Shown: one piece after another, positions 17,328 through 30,055 of the stretch
How the letters are laid out: the number at the start of each line of letters is the position of its first letter
Position numbering within the stretch: position 1 is the first letter of the stretch
Assembly: GCF_900129155.1 (NCBI RefSeq)
Contig: NZ_FQVF01000003.1
Span: 1 to 62,646 of the forward strand
Reading direction: 5' to 3'
DNA: 62,646 nt
Source of the DNA: Marinomonas polaris DSM 16579
GTDB taxonomy: Bacteria > Pseudomonadota > Gammaproteobacteria > Pseudomonadales > Marinomonadaceae
Program-made: the position numbers and the translations under genes
Notes under the pieces: generated by a model
What the model was told of the DNA's origin: nothing
Databases searched by the model: none
Seen by the model: the letters and a program-made list of their open reading frames with translations, nothing else

Positions 17328-18374
17328 TTGGAAATCACACAGACAACTCAACAAATCCGTTTAGTCCCTGCCGAAGCCGATGCTTTGGTTGGACTATGCG
17401 GTCAACTCGACGAGAACATCAAGTTAATAGAAAAGAGACTTGATGTTTCTATCAAATACCGTGGCGAGCTATTCGACATTTCCGGTGAAGATTCTGAGCA
17501 CGTAGCTGCAACAAAAACGCTACTAGCAAACCTCTACCGTGAAGCATTGGCGAATACAGAAATCACACCTGAAATGATTCACCTTTACCTGCAAGAGTCA
17601 GCAATTGAATCACTGACGAGCAGTAAAAGAGAGAAAGCTGACCAGCTAGTGATTAAAACTCGCAAAGCCTTCATCAAGCCAAAAGGCAAAAACCAGCAAG
17701 GCTACGTCAAGCAGATTCGTAAGCACGATATTAACTTTGGTATCGGACCAGCTGGTACAGGTAAAACCTATCTAGCCGTAGCTTGTGCAGTCGAAGCGCT
17801 AGAAGCTGATCGTGTTGAACGTATTATGCTGGTTCGTCCAGCAGTCGAAGCAGGCGAAAAACTGGGATTCTTGCCAGGTGACTTGTCACAAAAAATCGAT
17901 CCATACTTGCGCCCTCTTTATGATGCTTTGTACGAAATGCTTGGTTTTGAATTGGTTGATAAGTTGATCGAAAAAAATGTCATCGAAATCGCACCGCTTG
18001 CTTTCATGCGTGGCCGTACCCTGAACAACGCCTTCATTATTCTTGATGAGAGCCAAAATACCACGCGCGAGCAAATGAAAATGTTTTTAACGCGTATTGG
18101 TTTTGGCTCAACCGCAGTAATCACTGGAGACACAACGCAGGTAGATTTACCACGCGGCACTACATCTGGCTTAGCGCAAGCAATGCACGTTTTAAAAGAC
18201 GTAAGCGGCATCAGTATGACGCTATTTAGCTCTTCTGACGTTGTCCGTCATCCGCTGGTTCAGCGTATTGTTGAAGCTTATGATAAATTTGACGTTGAAG
18301 TGGAAGCTGAAAAAAAAGCACGCACCGAAGCTCGTCTAACCGCACAAGCAGCACAGTCTGCAGGTAGCAAATAA
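17328..18374 (+). CDS. ybeZ: PhoH-like ATPase YbeZ
   Basis: The protein has 348 residues. The PhoH ATPase domain has Walker [12 protein letters not shown] (about 140-150), [17 protein letters not shown], and Walker [10 protein letters not shown] (about 238-246). The N-terminal 100 residues are the family's KH-like extension. The start is TTG at 17328 with aaaggt upstream; this gives the usual family length. YbeZ acts with YbeY in rRNA maturation. It overlaps ybeY by one base (taatg), indicating translational coupling. Confidence 0.94.
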   Translation: MEITQTTQQIRLVPAEADALVGLCGQLDENIKLIEKRLDVSIKYRGELFDISGEDSEHVAATKTLLANLYREALANTEITPEMIHLYLQESAIESLTSSKREKADQLVIKTRKAFIKPKGKNQQGYVKQIRKHDINFGIGPAGTGKTYLAVACAVEALEADRVERIMLVRPAVEAGEKLGFLPGDLSQKIDPYLRPLYDALYEMLGFELVDKLIEKNVIEIAPLAFMRGRTLNNAFIILDESQNTTREQMKMFLTRIGFGSTAVITGDTTQVDLPRGTTSGLAQAMHVLKDVSGISMTLFSSSDVVRHPLVQRIVEAYDKFDVEVEAEKKARTEARLTAQAAQSAGSK

Positions 18375-18838
18375 TGGCGTATTTAGAGCTTGATTTACAA
18401 ATAGCAACAGAAGAAACTGCAAATTTACCAAGCGAAGCGGATTTTAGACTTTGGGTCGAAAAAGCCCTTCCAGACGTAGATGAAGAGTTTGAAGTTACCA
18501 TTCGCATAGTCGACGAAGAAGAAAGCCACGCACTTAATCACGAGTATCGTGGTAAAGACAAACCTACCAACGTCCTATCTTTCCCATTCGAGGCACCTCC
18601 TGGGTTAGAGCTTCCATTATTAGGCGATTTGGTCATCTGCACTCAAATTGTGGCAAAAGAAGCCGCAGAGCAAAATAAAGAGTTATTCCATCATTGGGCT
18701 CATATGACTATTCATGGCATCTTGCATTTACGCGGCTATGATCATATAAATGATGATGAAGCAGATGAAATGGAATCGATAGAAACAGAGCTACTGGCTT
18801 CCCTATCTATTTCCGATCCTTATTTGATTAAAGAGTGA
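18374..18838 (+). CDS. ybeY: Endoribonuclease YbeY
   Basis: The protein has 154 residues with the zinc site [11 protein letters not shown] (H-x3-H-x5-H) near residues 116-126, plus [19 protein letters not shown], the other invariant block. It acts in 16S rRNA 3'-end maturation and ribosome quality control. Its ATG shares an adenine with the ybeZ stop. Confidence 0.97.
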   Translation: MAYLELDLQIATEETANLPSEADFRLWVEKALPDVDEEFEVTIRIVDEEESHALNHEYRGKDKPTNVLSFPFEAPPGLELPLLGDLVICTQIVAKEAAEQNKELFHHWAHMTIHGILHLRGYDHINDDEADEMESIETELLASLSISDPYLIKE

Positions 18839-18850
18839 GCTAATACCCTA

Positions 18851-19717
18851 ATGAGTGACGACCGATCGAGTTTATCCAACGATCAACAAAAATCTTGGTT
18901 TGAACGTTTAACCCAAGCATTCAATGATGAACCACGCAGCCGTGGTGACATCGTTAAACTTCTAGAAGCTGCAGTGAAATCCGATGTTATTGATCGCGAT
19001 GCTTTCACTATTGTTGAAGGCGCACTAGAAGTTTCTGAAGTTCAGGCACGTGACATCATGATTCCACCATCTCAAATGGTGGTCATTAAGTCCGAAGATG
19101 ACCCTAAAACGTCAATCCGCAAAATAATAGATTCTTCTCACTCACGGTTCCCTGTTGTAGGTGAGGATTCCGATGAAATTCTCGGCGTCCTGCTTGCCAA
19201 AGACTTATTGCCTTTATTATTTAAAGAAGGCGATGTAACAATAGAAGATATCTTAGCGCGTTTACGCCCTGCTAATTTCATTCCTGAAAGCAAACGCCTA
19301 AACGTATTGTTGAATGATTTTCGCACCAAGCGTTATCACATGGCATTAGTTCTAGATGAATACGGCAGCGTGTCTGGCTTAGTGACGATTGAAGACGTAT
19401 TAGAACAAATCGTTGGTGAAATAGAAGATGAAACCGACAAACTTGATGACGAAGGCATTCAAGTAACCACCGAACCCGGTGTTTATCTTGTGCCAGCATT
19501 ATGTCCAGTTGAAGACTTTAATGAGTTCTTCAAAGTCGAACTAAACGAAGAAGAGTTCGACACCATTGGCGGAATACTTGTGCAACAGTTTGGCCATGTG
19601 CCATTGCGTGATGAAGAGCTTTTCTTCAACAACTTCCATTTCCGCGTGGTGAAATCGGATGGACGCCGCATTAAAACCATTCAAGTCACCAAACCAACCA
19701 TCAACACACCAGATTAA
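18851..19717 (+). CDS. corC: CorC/YbeX CBS-domain protein
   Basis: The protein has 288 residues. Two CBS domains (about 68-125 and 130-190) include DIMIPPSQMV and ILGVLLAKDLLPLL. A C-terminal CorC/HlyC-type domain has DTIGGILVQQFGHVP. No membrane segment is present, as in E. coli YbeX. It has been linked to magnesium/cobalt efflux and, through its neighbours, to ribosome metabolism. The lnt start follows after one base, so the operon continues. Confidence 0.94.
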   Translation: MSDDRSSLSNDQQKSWFERLTQAFNDEPRSRGDIVKLLEAAVKSDVIDRDAFTIVEGALEVSEVQARDIMIPPSQMVVIKSEDDPKTSIRKIIDSSHSRFPVVGEDSDEILGVLLAKDLLPLLFKEGDVTIEDILARLRPANFIPESKRLNVLLNDFRTKRYHMALVLDEYGSVSGLVTIEDVLEQIVGEIEDETDKLDDEGIQVTTEPGVYLVPALCPVEDFNEFFKVELNEEEFDTIGGILVQQFGHVPLRDEELFFNNFHFRVVKSDGRRIKTIQVTKPTINTPD

Positions 19718-19718
19718 T

Positions 19719-21290
19719 ATGAACATGCCTCACCCCGACTTAACCAATACCAAGACGGGGTGGGAGCCTCTCTTGGTGGCGAAAATATCCAAACTCCCTC
19801 CCCCTTTTATTGGCCTTATCGGCATTATTGCTGGTGCTTTAGGCGTAACCAGTTTCTCACCTTTTCATTTTTGGCCCGGCTATTTTATTAGCTTAATCGT
19901 ATTTAGCCTGCTCGTTTTAACAAGTACAACAGCAAAATCTGCCTGCTGGCGTGGTACAGCTGTCGCGTTAGGCTTTTTTGGCGCAGGCGTTTCTTGGGTT
20001 TATGTCAGCATTGCTGAATACGGGCAAGTTGGCAGCATAATAGCCGGACTTATCACCTTTGCATTTGTCGCTGTGCTCTGCGTTTTTTGGGCACTTTCAG
20101 CCTGGGCATCATGGAAACTCATTCAGCGCTTTCAGAAAATACCTGCGAGTCTATGGGTCACACTAGGTTTATTGATTGCTGAGTTCGCCCGTAGCACTCT
20201 TTTTACTGGCTTTCCTTGGTTATTGCCCGGCTATTCGATTGAAAACACCTGGTTATTTGAGCTTTTGCCCGTTGGAGGAATTTGGCTCACTAGCGCATGT
20301 GTAGTATTAACCTCTAGCGTGATCGCCAGCATACTGCTTAAGCAAACCAATCAACTCATGCTAGTTTTCGTGCTCGTTATTGTCTGGTTAGGTTCGGCCT
20401 ATTTAAGCTATTACCCAGTTTCATGGGTACAACAAACTGGCACATTAAAAACCACCTTGGTGCAAGGCAATGTAAAGCAGGACGAAAAATGGCTGGCTGA
20501 AACAGCAGGAAAATCTCTAGCCTATTACCAACAAACTACCATTGAACATTTAGACAGTGAATTAGTTGTCTGGCCTGAAACCGCAATTACTTATTCTTAT
20601 CCACGAATAAAACCCTATTTTGAAGGCTTCAGCAAAGAACTTGAGGACACTAATACCACTCTGATTACTGGTATTCCAGATGTTAGTGAAGACAATAAAG
20701 ATTACTACAATGCTATCTGGGCAACAGGAAATGGTTTTGGGCTTTATTACAAACGCAGACTCGTTCCTTTTGGCGAATATATTCCGTTTGCACAATACAT
20801 AGGTCCGATCCTAGATGTGTTTGGTATGCCTATGTCGAGCTTTAAACCCGGCGATGAAAACCAACCTGTACTACAAGTCGGCGAATGGGGTATAGCGCCG
20901 TTTATTTGCTATGAAATTGTTTATGCCGAACAAGTAAGACGCATGGTAAGAGACAGTGATTTCTTAATAACCATTAGTAATGATGGTTGGTTTGGCACAT
21001 CTTTTGGTCCTTGGCAGCATTTACAAATAGCGCAATTTAGAGCGAAAGAAGCCGGTCGTTATGTCATCCGCGCCACAAACACTGGCATTACTGCGTTCAT
21101 CAATGAAAAAGGCGAAGTGGTCGCACAAGCGCCGCAATTTGAAAGAACAACGCTGACAGCTGAGGCAAAAGCCTTTACAGGTAATACACCATACGTGCAA
21201 TGGGGTTATTGGCCAACACTTTTGCTAATGGGGATTTGTGTGATATTTGCTTATTTAAACGGCTTAATTCTAAACCGCAAAAACAGATAA
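19719..21290 (+). CDS. lnt: Apolipoprotein N-acyltransferase
   Basis: The protein has 523 residues. An N-terminal membrane domain (about seven segments) is followed by a nitrilase-type domain with the catalytic Glu (VVWPETA), Lys (YYKRRLVPFGEYIPF) and Cys (PFICYEIVY). A last membrane helix closes the protein. Lnt transfers the third acyl chain to lipoproteins in the inner membrane. The start is placed at ATG 19719, just after the corC stop; upstream in-frame codons overlap corC and lack a ribosome site. Confidence 0.95.
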   Translation: MNMPHPDLTNTKTGWEPLLVAKISKLPPPFIGLIGIIAGALGVTSFSPFHFWPGYFISLIVFSLLVLTSTTAKSACWRGTAVALGFFGAGVSWVYVSIAEYGQVGSIIAGLITFAFVAVLCVFWALSAWASWKLIQRFQKIPASLWVTLGLLIAEFARSTLFTGFPWLLPGYSIENTWLFELLPVGGIWLTSACVVLTSSVIASILLKQTNQLMLVFVLVIVWLGSAYLSYYPVSWVQQTGTLKTTLVQGNVKQDEKWLAETAGKSLAYYQQTTIEHLDSELVVWPETAITYSYPRIKPYFEGFSKELEDTNTTLITGIPDVSEDNKDYYNAIWATGNGFGLYYKRRLVPFGEYIPFAQYIGPILDVFGMPMSSFKPGDENQPVLQVGEWGIAPFICYEIVYAEQVRRMVRDSDFLITISNDGWFGTSFGPWQHLQIAQFRAKEAGRYVIRATNTGITAFINEKGEVVAQAPQFERTTLTAEAKAFTGNTPYVQWGYWPTLLLMGICVIFAYLNGLILNRKNR

Positions 21291-21302
21291 CCAATAACGA
21301 AA

Positions 21303-21392
21303 TGAACCTTGGAATTTGATTCACGCTGACGCTTGGATCTTGCGAAACAGGCGCAAGTATTTTTTATTTTAAGAACTGAATACCAAGGTTCA
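21303..21392 (+). repeat. Hairpin element, copy 1
   Basis: The outer arms tgaaccttgg (21303-21312) and ccaaggttca (21383-21392) pair perfectly. Inside lies a 6-bp hairpin, cttgcg/cgcaag, with loop aaacagg (21339-21357). The 3' flank (tatgcattactacgcagga) matches copy 2 but is degraded. Copy 1 differs from copy 2 by a paired change in the outer stem. Confidence 0.75.
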
Positions 21393-21506
21393 TGGTATGC
21401 ATTACTACGCAGGACACCTACAGGGATGTAGGGGGTAGAGCCAAGTCAGGAACAGAGACCGAGCGTGGGAACAAGGAAAGAACAAGGGTAAACAACGGAT
21501 AAAAAA

Positions 21507-21609
21507 GAGCCTTGGTATTTGATTCACGCTGACGCGTTGAGCTTGCGAAACAGGCGCAAGTGAATGGAATACCAAGGCTCATGCTATGCATTACCACGCA
21601 GGAGCGTGG
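21507..21609 (+). repeat. Hairpin element, copy 2
   Basis: The outer arms gagccttggta (21507-21517) and taccaaggctc (21570-21580) pair over 11 bp. The inner hairpin cttgcg/cgcaag (21542-21560) is identical to copy 1. It is followed by a third stem, ccacgc/gcgtgg (21594-21609). The block ttgattcacgctgacgc is shared with copy 1. Together the two copies fill 21291-21626, which holds no gene. Confidence 0.75.
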
Positions 21610-21626
21610 GAACGAGGAACAATGAA

Positions 21627-22073
21627 TTACTCAGTTTTATTGGTCTGATCATCATGGGTCGACATCAAACCATAATGGCAGATCTCACATGGCGCTAATG
21701 CTTGCTTGGTTTCGATAACGTTATCATGTCCACAAGACATACAATGATAACTTCCTGGCTCAACAACCGTACCAACCACATGACACTCTTCAAGCGGCAC
21801 AGGGTTGTTATTCGCATGGTTAATCAGCCATAACAAAGCTGTATCCTCTTTTTCGTCAAGCTCTTCGACCAATTCATGACTCTCATCAAGCACGTAATGC
21901 CAGTTCGCATCTACCCATGCTTCGGTGTAACCCATTTTGTCATGCCAATAGGCCGTCATTAAAGCAACATCTTCTAAAAACCAATCCTTTGCTCCAATCA
22001 ATGTCTTACGCGCTTCTTCAACCAAATTGGAATCGATTTCGCTTTTTGATGAATCTTTTTTCATAGATTTCAT
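21627..22073 (-). CDS. ybeL: YbeL/DUF1451 zinc-ribbon protein
   Basis: The protein has about 148 residues. The N-terminal part is helical and acidic; the C-terminus has two CxxC knuckles, CMSCG and CEICH. It matches the YbeL (DUF1451) family, which also neighbours leuS-lptE in E. coli. The function is unknown. The start is taken at ATG 22073, just after gaggaggag; ATG 22064 is an alternative. It is divergent from leuS. Confidence 0.88.
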   Translation of the reverse strand: MKSMKKDSSKSEIDSNLVEEARKTLIGAKDWFLEDVALMTAYWHDKMGYTEAWVDANWHYVLDESHELVEELDEKEDTALLWLINHANNNPVPLEECHVVGTVVEPGSYHCMSCGHDNVIETKQALAPCEICHYGLMSTHDDQTNKTE

Positions 22074-22241
22074 AACTCCTCCTCTATGCACCTTCTAATT
22101 AGGGCTCCATCTCTATAAAATAACGGATATTTTCAAACTCTGCTGGCCATTGCACCATTATCTTGCGTTATGTCGCTATAATGGTCCTCTTTTCATTAAA
22201 GAGAATACAGGTCTACCAACCTTTCGTCGATCACGGGATAA

Positions 22242-24698
<2,457 letters not shown>

Positions 24699-24710
24699 TT
24701 GAGGTACACT

Positions 24711-24736
24711 AAGGGATGGCTGAGCCATCCCTTTTT
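24711..24736 (+). terminator. Intrinsic terminator between leuS and lptE
   Basis: The stem gggatggc/gccatccc (24713-24720, 24724-24731) with a 3-base loop is followed by ttttt. It lies upstream of the true lptE start, so partial read-through or a separate lptE promoter is implied. Confidence 0.85.
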
Positions 24737-24763
24737 ACCAACAACAATACAGAGATCACGGAT

Positions 24764-25279
24764 ATGATAGCCGCACTTACACAAACAACTCGTCTACTAT
24801 TATTGGCATTACTGACCATGAGTCTTGTCGCCTGTGGATTCCATTTACGTGGCCAAACTAACATACCAGCAAAGCTTAAAGTTATAACACTAACGTCAGA
24901 AAGTGGCTCTGATAGTTTCGATAGAGCGCTGCGCATCGCACTTACTAAAGCAGGCGTTGTTATCGTCGATAAAAACAGTGCGAATAAAGACACCCTTAAT
25001 CTGAAAATCAATGCTATTACAAAAACTGATATAGAACTGGCTCGTGATTCAGACAATGATTTATCACAATTGCAGCGCCGCTTAACCAGCCACTATTTTG
25101 TTCGTCAAGCCGACGGCAAATCCCTCTATGGCCCTAGAACCATCAACACAACAAAAACACTGACTAATCAAAATGCGGAAGAAAGCGCCAAGTTATCTTA
25201 TAACCAAGCGCAAGAAGAAAGCATGAATGAAGATCTAGCCAATCAACTAGTTTACGACTTAAGTTATGCCCCATTATAA
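24764..25279 (+). CDS. lptE: LPS-assembly lipoprotein LptE
   Basis: The protein has 171 residues. The signal peptide ends in the lipobox LVAC, with the acylated Cys at about residue 25, followed by GFHLRG, the usual LptE mature start. The later LARDSDNDLSQLQRRL and QLVYDLSYAPL fit the family. LptE plugs the LptD barrel in the outer membrane. The start at ATG 24764 is preferred because the upstream ATG at 24716 lies inside the leuS terminator stem. It is followed by holA, as in E. coli. Confidence 0.92.
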   Translation: MIAALTQTTRLLLLALLTMSLVACGFHLRGQTNIPAKLKVITLTSESGSDSFDRALRIALTKAGVVIVDKNSANKDTLNLKINAITKTDIELARDSDNDLSQLQRRLTSHYFVRQADGKSLYGPRTINTTKTLTNQNAEESAKLSYNQAQEESMNEDLANQLVYDLSYAPL

Positions 25280-25304
25280 CTCGCATCACTTTTAGGCGGA
25301 CATT

Positions 25305-26333
25305 ATGAAAGTCAGAGCTGACCAACTAGAATCTCAGCTAAAAAAAAACTTGGCGCCTATTTATATTATTTCTGGTGACGAAGTTTTATTGTGCCAAGAA
25401 GCGGCGGACAGCATTCGTAAAGCGGCCCAACATCATAATATTGATGAACGTTTGCGTTTCGTGGCAGATGCACAATTTGATTGGCAAGATGTCATCAACG
25501 AAAATCAAAGTTTGTCGTTGTTTTCCACGCGTAGAATGTTTGATATTCAAATAGACAAGATGGGCGAAAAACATAGCAAAGCATTGGCTCAATTAAGCCA
25601 ATCGCTTAGCGAAGACAATATCATCTTGCTCACCTTGCCTAAAATTGACGCTCGAACTCAAAAAGCCAAATGGTTCACGCAATTGGAATCGCAAGGTGTT
25701 TTTGTACAAATCTGGCCAATAGACGCAAACCGACTTCCTGCATGGGTACAGCAAAGAGCACAAGCGCTAGATTTATCTCTTACTCGTGATGCTGCCAGCA
25801 TGATTTGCGAACGCGGAGAGGGAAATCTTCTAGCCCTTTCTCAAGAGCTAGAAAAGCTTGCCCTAGTCCATGGACAAGGCGTGCAAATTGATGCCGAAAA
25901 AGTTGCTGAATCCGTGGCTGACAGCAGTCGTTACTCAATTTACGATTTGAGCGATAGACTGTTAATGGGCAAAACCAAAGACGCTATGCACTGCCTACAT
26001 CAGTTGCTAGGCGAAGGGGTTGAAGCCAGCATCATTCTTTGGCTATTTAATCGCGAAATTCAAACCTTAGCGAACCTACTACAAAGCATGCAATCCTCCA
26101 GCTTTAAGCAAGCCTGCCAAAATGAAAAAATTTGGGACAAGCGAGTACCCTTTTATGAAAGCGCTATGTCGCGACACAACAAAGTCACCCTGCCTTACAT
26201 GCAAAACTACCTAGCCTTGATTGATAAAAGCATCAAGGGATTAGAAGGCCCAGACAGCGAAACAGGCTTTCGCAACCTAGTGATGATGTTTTGTGGCTAC
26301 AAACCTGTGGTGACTGAATTGGACTTACCATAA
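25305..26333 (+). CDS. holA: DNA polymerase III subunit delta
   Basis: The protein has 342 residues, the usual length. It begins with LESQLKKNLAPIYIISGDEVLLCQEA, the typical delta N-terminus, has EKLALVHGQGVQIDAEKV in the middle, and ends with a C-terminal helical collar domain (LEGPDSETGFRNLVMMFCG). Delta opens the beta sliding clamp within the clamp loader. It lies 25 bases after lptE, the same order as in E. coli. Confidence 0.96.
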   Translation: MKVRADQLESQLKKNLAPIYIISGDEVLLCQEAADSIRKAAQHHNIDERLRFVADAQFDWQDVINENQSLSLFSTRRMFDIQIDKMGEKHSKALAQLSQSLSEDNIILLTLPKIDARTQKAKWFTQLESQGVFVQIWPIDANRLPAWVQQRAQALDLSLTRDAASMICERGEGNLLALSQELEKLALVHGQGVQIDAEKVAESVADSSRYSIYDLSDRLLMGKTKDAMHCLHQLLGEGVEASIILWLFNREIQTLANLLQSMQSSSFKQACQNEKIWDKRVPFYESAMSRHNKVTLPYMQNYLALIDKSIKGLEGPDSETGFRNLVMMFCGYKPVVTELDLP

Positions 26334-26464
26334 ATAATATTTATTGAAATATTTTTTATTATCAATATGTTACGTATTTAAACTAATAGAAACATAAAGC
26401 TGACATTGTTCTATCCTTAATAATGGGATGATAAGAAAAATAATCTAGCTTTATGGAGACTTCT

Positions 26465-28474
26465 ATGTCTTGGTTTAAACGAAAAACATTAGCGCCATCT
26501 GATAGTACCGGTAAAAATCAAGGCGTTAAAATCCTTCAGTTAACTCACGCTGAACTGTCTGAAGCCACTCTTGCTGCATTAAAATTTCCAGAAAAGAAAA
26601 CACAATTAATCCTCGCCTTTGTGTCTTCCAATCTCGACTTTGAAAGTACTGTTGAAAAAATCCAGCGATTCACGCCTTTCTGTGAAAAAGTCGTTGCTGT
26701 GATGACATCTGGCGAACTTAACAGCCAACAAGCAAATTTTTATCAAACGACCGATGGAAAATGGGACTCGATCGTCTTACAAAGCTACAGTGAAGAGCTG
26801 CTAGCATCCACTGAAATAAAAACTATCCCGCTGCATTGCGAAGATTTAAAGCAAGGTAAAGTAACCAAAAACAAGCAAGATAGAATTCGCACTATTCAGT
26901 CCGAGATAGAAAAAATAAATGTGAAAATGGCCATCAACTACCAAGATACCATTGCCATTACATTTATTGATGGGCTGTCGTCCAGCGAAAACTTCTTTAT
27001 GAAAGCCTTGTACGATAGCCAGCGTTTTCCTTGTCATTTCATTGGTGGATCGGCGGGTGGGAAGCTAGACTTCAAACAAGCGTCTGTCTACGACGGCAGC
27101 AAAGTTGCTCACAATTGCGCTGTGGTTATTTTCACTAAGTTAGCAGACAATATTCGCTACGGCATACTAAAAACACACAATTTCCAAAAGACCAAACGCT
27201 CTTTTTATATTGCAGAATCAGACCCACAAAGACGTACTGTTACTACAGTCATTTCCAAATCTACTGGTAAAATAGTCAACATTGTCGACCACCTTTGTGA
27301 CTATTTTAAATGCCAACCAAACGATCTAAATACAAAATTAACAAACCACTCATTTGCCGTTGAAATTGGTAGTGAATTATTTATACGCTCCATCGCCAGC
27401 ATTGATTTAGATAACAAGATCATTCATTTTTTCTGCGACCTAGATTTTGGCGACGAGCTTATTCTGGTAGAAGCTAAAGGCTTTGCCGATAGTACCAAAC
27501 AAGCCTTTGACGAATTTATGAAAGGCAAGCCTCAGCCAATCGCGATGCTAGCTAATGACTGTATTTTACGTCGTTTAAATAATGCAAAAGCACTCAAAGA
27601 GCTAACAGCCTTCCAGAACATTAAAGCCGCGGGCTTTTCTACTTTTGGCGAGCTATTAGGCGTGCATATGAACCAAACACTCACTGCATTATTTCTATTC
27701 AAAGTGTCAAAAAACGAACCATTTTCGGACCCTATTGTTGATAATTTTCCGATTCATTACAGTTATTTCAAAGAATTTTTTACGTTATCTAGATTGAATA
27801 GTTTAATGCAAATCAATCGCTTACAGGCAGACCTGATTAACTATCTATCTGAGTATCGCCCTTTACTTGAACAAGTGGTAGTCAGCTTTAACAAAATCAC
27901 AAAGTACTCGCAGCAGACAGAAGCGATTATTAGCGATGTAAGTGGCACCTTCCATGACCTAAGAAATGACATTAATGCGCAAGAAGATGGCCGCAAGGCA
28001 CTGAATGGAAACGTAGCTCAGCTAAAAAACAATTCAGAGCAAGTACTTGCCATTTTAAAAGTTATTTCCGGAATTGCTGATCAAACTAACCTTCTCGCAC
28101 TTAACGCTGCGATTGAGGCGGCGCGAGCAGGCGAAGCTGGTAGAGGGTTTGCTGTGGTTGCCGATGAAGTTAGACAACTATCTAAAAACACTCAAGACAG
28201 CTTAAATAAAACGGGAGAAACGATCTCATCTGTCACCAAATCAACCAGCTCTATCAGTCAGTCGATCGAAAGTATTGAACAGTTTATGTCTCGGCTCACC
28301 AATAATACTGGCGAGTTAACGGCACAAATTCAATCCCTAGGTGATGCTTCCAACATGGCAAGTAGAGATGTCAGCGAGAACATACGAGCGATTCAAGATA
28401 TGACTGCTCGCATGTCTGAAATAGATAAAGAAGTCAAAGTAATAGAGAGCCTAAAGCAGGCTAATAACCTGTAA
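26465..28474 (+). CDS. Cytoplasmic chemoreceptor with FIST sensor domain
   Basis: The protein has 669 residues with no membrane segment or signal peptide. FIST_N spans about residues 30-230 ([26 protein letters not shown]) and FIST_C about 235-385 ([10 protein letters not shown] near the end). A linker and a short methyl-accepting signalling coiled coil follow, with the conserved tip [20 protein letters not shown] near 540-560. FIST domains bind small ligands, thought to be amino acids. The start at ATG 26465 follows ggag. It should signal through CheA/CheW encoded elsewhere. No che genes are nearby. Confidence 0.9.
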   Translation: MSWFKRKTLAPSDSTGKNQGVKILQLTHAELSEATLAALKFPEKKTQLILAFVSSNLDFESTVEKIQRFTPFCEKVVAVMTSGELNSQQANFYQTTDGKWDSIVLQSYSEELLASTEIKTIPLHCEDLKQGKVTKNKQDRIRTIQSEIEKINVKMAINYQDTIAITFIDGLSSSENFFMKALYDSQRFPCHFIGGSAGGKLDFKQASVYDGSKVAHNCAVVIFTKLADNIRYGILKTHNFQKTKRSFYIAESDPQRRTVTTVISKSTGKIVNIVDHLCDYFKCQPNDLNTKLTNHSFAVEIGSELFIRSIASIDLDNKIIHFFCDLDFGDELILVEAKGFADSTKQAFDEFMKGKPQPIAMLANDCILRRLNNAKALKELTAFQNIKAAGFSTFGELLGVHMNQTLTALFLFKVSKNEPFSDPIVDNFPIHYSYFKEFFTLSRLNSLMQINRLQADLINYLSEYRPLLEQVVVSFNKITKYSQQTEAIISDVSGTFHDLRNDINAQEDGRKALNGNVAQLKNNSEQVLAILKVISGIADQTNLLALNAAIEAARAGEAGRGFAVVADEVRQLSKNTQDSLNKTGETISSVTKSTSSISQSIESIEQFMSRLTNNTGELTAQIQSLGDASNMASRDVSENIRAIQDMTARMSEIDKEVKVIESLKQANNL

Positions 28475-28481
28475 CGCGATA

Positions 28482-28515
28482 AAGTGAAGTTTACTTTGCT
28501 AGACTTCACTTATTC
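28482..28515 (+). terminator. Probable terminator after the FIST receptor
   Basis: The stem aagtgaagt/acttcactt (28482-28490, 28503-28511) has a 12-base loop and only a short T-rich tail. Confidence 0.5.
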
Positions 28516-28563
28516 TCGCAGCCTGTTATTATGCGGCCTCATCATGCCCTAGGTAAAAAATAA

Positions 28564-29223
28564 ATGAATAATGAATCCGTTGTCTTGGAAGAACTCACAG
28601 TTTGGAGCACACCACTTTTCGTCACCCAAATGCCAGATCATGACTTTTTAAAAGAGGCATTACTCGCGGCGGTATACCAACAAAAAGCGACTCAAACCAC
28701 TGCAATTGAGAGCCAAATTGCTCCAAAAGCAAAACATGCACTCCACGAAAGTACATTGGATTTTCTGGATCTCGCTGACGCCAATGTTATGGAAGCCAAA
28801 CGCGCTTTTGAAGAGCTGATTCTAGAGATTGCGGCTTCGGTAAATCAAGCTTTTTGGCCAGAAGATATGGAAGCGGACGCACATATTATCGAGTCTTGGT
28901 ATCATGTTACGCAAAAAGGCGGCTACCATGATGCCCACTCTCATCCAAATTGCTCTTGGTGTGGCATTTATTATTTAGAACCCGGTGATGCCAATATCGA
29001 AGGCAATGGTGGCCTCAATCGTTTTTACGATCCAAGAGTCAACGCGGAACATTATGCTGATCCAGGCACCGCTTACTTAGGTGGACATGGAGTCTGGGAT
29101 TTCACTCCTACAGATGGGCAAGTGATCATTTTTCCGTCTTACTTAAAGCACTCTGCTTTGCCGTATTTTGGTGATAAAGATCGTGTTGTCATTGCTTTTA
29201 ACGCCATTATCGAAGCCTACTGA
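28564..29223 (+). CDS. 2OG-Fe(II) oxygenase-like protein (TIGR02466 type)
   Basis: The protein has 219 residues. The core HDAHSHPNCSWCGIYYLEPGD (about 122-142) supplies a candidate H-x-D/H iron site, and HSALPYFGDKDRVVIAFN (about 198-215) the distal His and the Arg that binds 2-oxoglutarate. This matches the TIGR02466 family of putative 2OG-Fe(II) oxygenases. The substrate is unknown. It stands alone after a terminator. Confidence 0.8.
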   Translation: MNNESVVLEELTVWSTPLFVTQMPDHDFLKEALLAAVYQQKATQTTAIESQIAPKAKHALHESTLDFLDLADANVMEAKRAFEELILEIAASVNQAFWPEDMEADAHIIESWYHVTQKGGYHDAHSHPNCSWCGIYYLEPGDANIEGNGGLNRFYDPRVNAEHYADPGTAYLGGHGVWDFTPTDGQVIIFPSYLKHSALPYFGDKDRVVIAFNAIIEAY

Positions 29224-29420
29224 CCCGCCGACATAAAACATTTCTATAAATTACGAGCCTTCTAGCTTTCATAAAGGATTGAGTTGGCTCGTATAACCAC
29301 TTACCCATCCAAAACTCTGCTTTTTTACAATAAATTTCATAAGTTTCCACTCAAAGATTCACAATGGATTGGTATTTGTAGTAATTTAACAAGTAATGTT
29401 TCATAACCACGGGGTAGTCT

Positions 29421-30029
29421 ATGCGTTTCCAGTTTGATCAACTCAGCGGTAATCAACGCTACCACCTGATCACTCAGACAATTACTCCACGCCCTATTGC
29501 GTGGATCATGACGAAAAATGAAAACGAGAGTTTCAACCTCGCCCCATTTTCATATTTTGCTCCTATATCTTCTGACCCTGCTCTCTTAATGGTTTCCATT
29601 GGCAACAAAACAACAGATATCGCCAAAGATACGAAGTACAACCTACTTAGGGAAAAGGAATGTGTTTTGCATATTCCAAGCGGGGACTTAATAAATGCCG
29701 TCAATGAGAGCTCGGCAAGCTTATCCTATGGTGAATCTGAACTAACCAAAACAGGCTTGTCACTGACTGAATTCACCAAAACATTACCCCGTATTGCAGA
29801 AGCAAAAGTCGCTATCCACTGCAAACTGTTTGACATGCATACGTTAGGAAACACGTCGTTCAATGCGATTTATTTGGAAATACTAGACTTATACGTTGAT
29901 GAAGATCTTGTAACTGAAGAAAAGTCTCGAATTTTCATCGACAACAAAAAACTCAACCCTCTTGCACGAATAGGTGGCGATGACTATGCACTTTTAGGCG
30001 AGACAGTGACGATCAAACGTCCTAACTAG
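29421..30029 (+). CDS. Flavin reductase-family (split-barrel) protein
   Basis: The protein has 202 residues and belongs to the DIM6/NTAB flavin-reductase-like group. It has TPRPIAWIMTKNE near 22-34, NLAPFSYFAPISSDPALLMVSIG near 40-62, and a C-terminal PLARIGGDDYALLGE that is typical of this group. It probably binds FMN. Whether it reduces free flavin for a partner is unknown; no flavin monooxygenase lies beside it. It precedes the large fusion gene by 26 bases and could be co-transcribed with it. Confidence 0.85.
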   Translation: MRFQFDQLSGNQRYHLITQTITPRPIAWIMTKNENESFNLAPFSYFAPISSDPALLMVSIGNKTTDIAKDTKYNLLREKECVLHIPSGDLINAVNESSASLSYGESELTKTGLSLTEFTKTLPRIAEAKVAIHCKLFDMHTLGNTSFNAIYLEILDLYVDEDLVTEEKSRIFIDNKKLNPLARIGGDDYALLGETVTIKRPN

Positions 30030-30055
30030 GGCAATACAGATTTGAGGTAAAAAAG

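Noticed and set aside
19659..19718. Earlier lnt start overlapping corC
   Set aside because: No ribosome site, overlap with a conserved gene end, and ATG 19719 directly follows the corC stop.
24716..24763. Longer lptE reading frame starting at 24716
   Set aside because: The ATG lies in the leuS terminator stem, the extra residues are not signal-peptide-like, and the lipoprotein signal begins at 24764.
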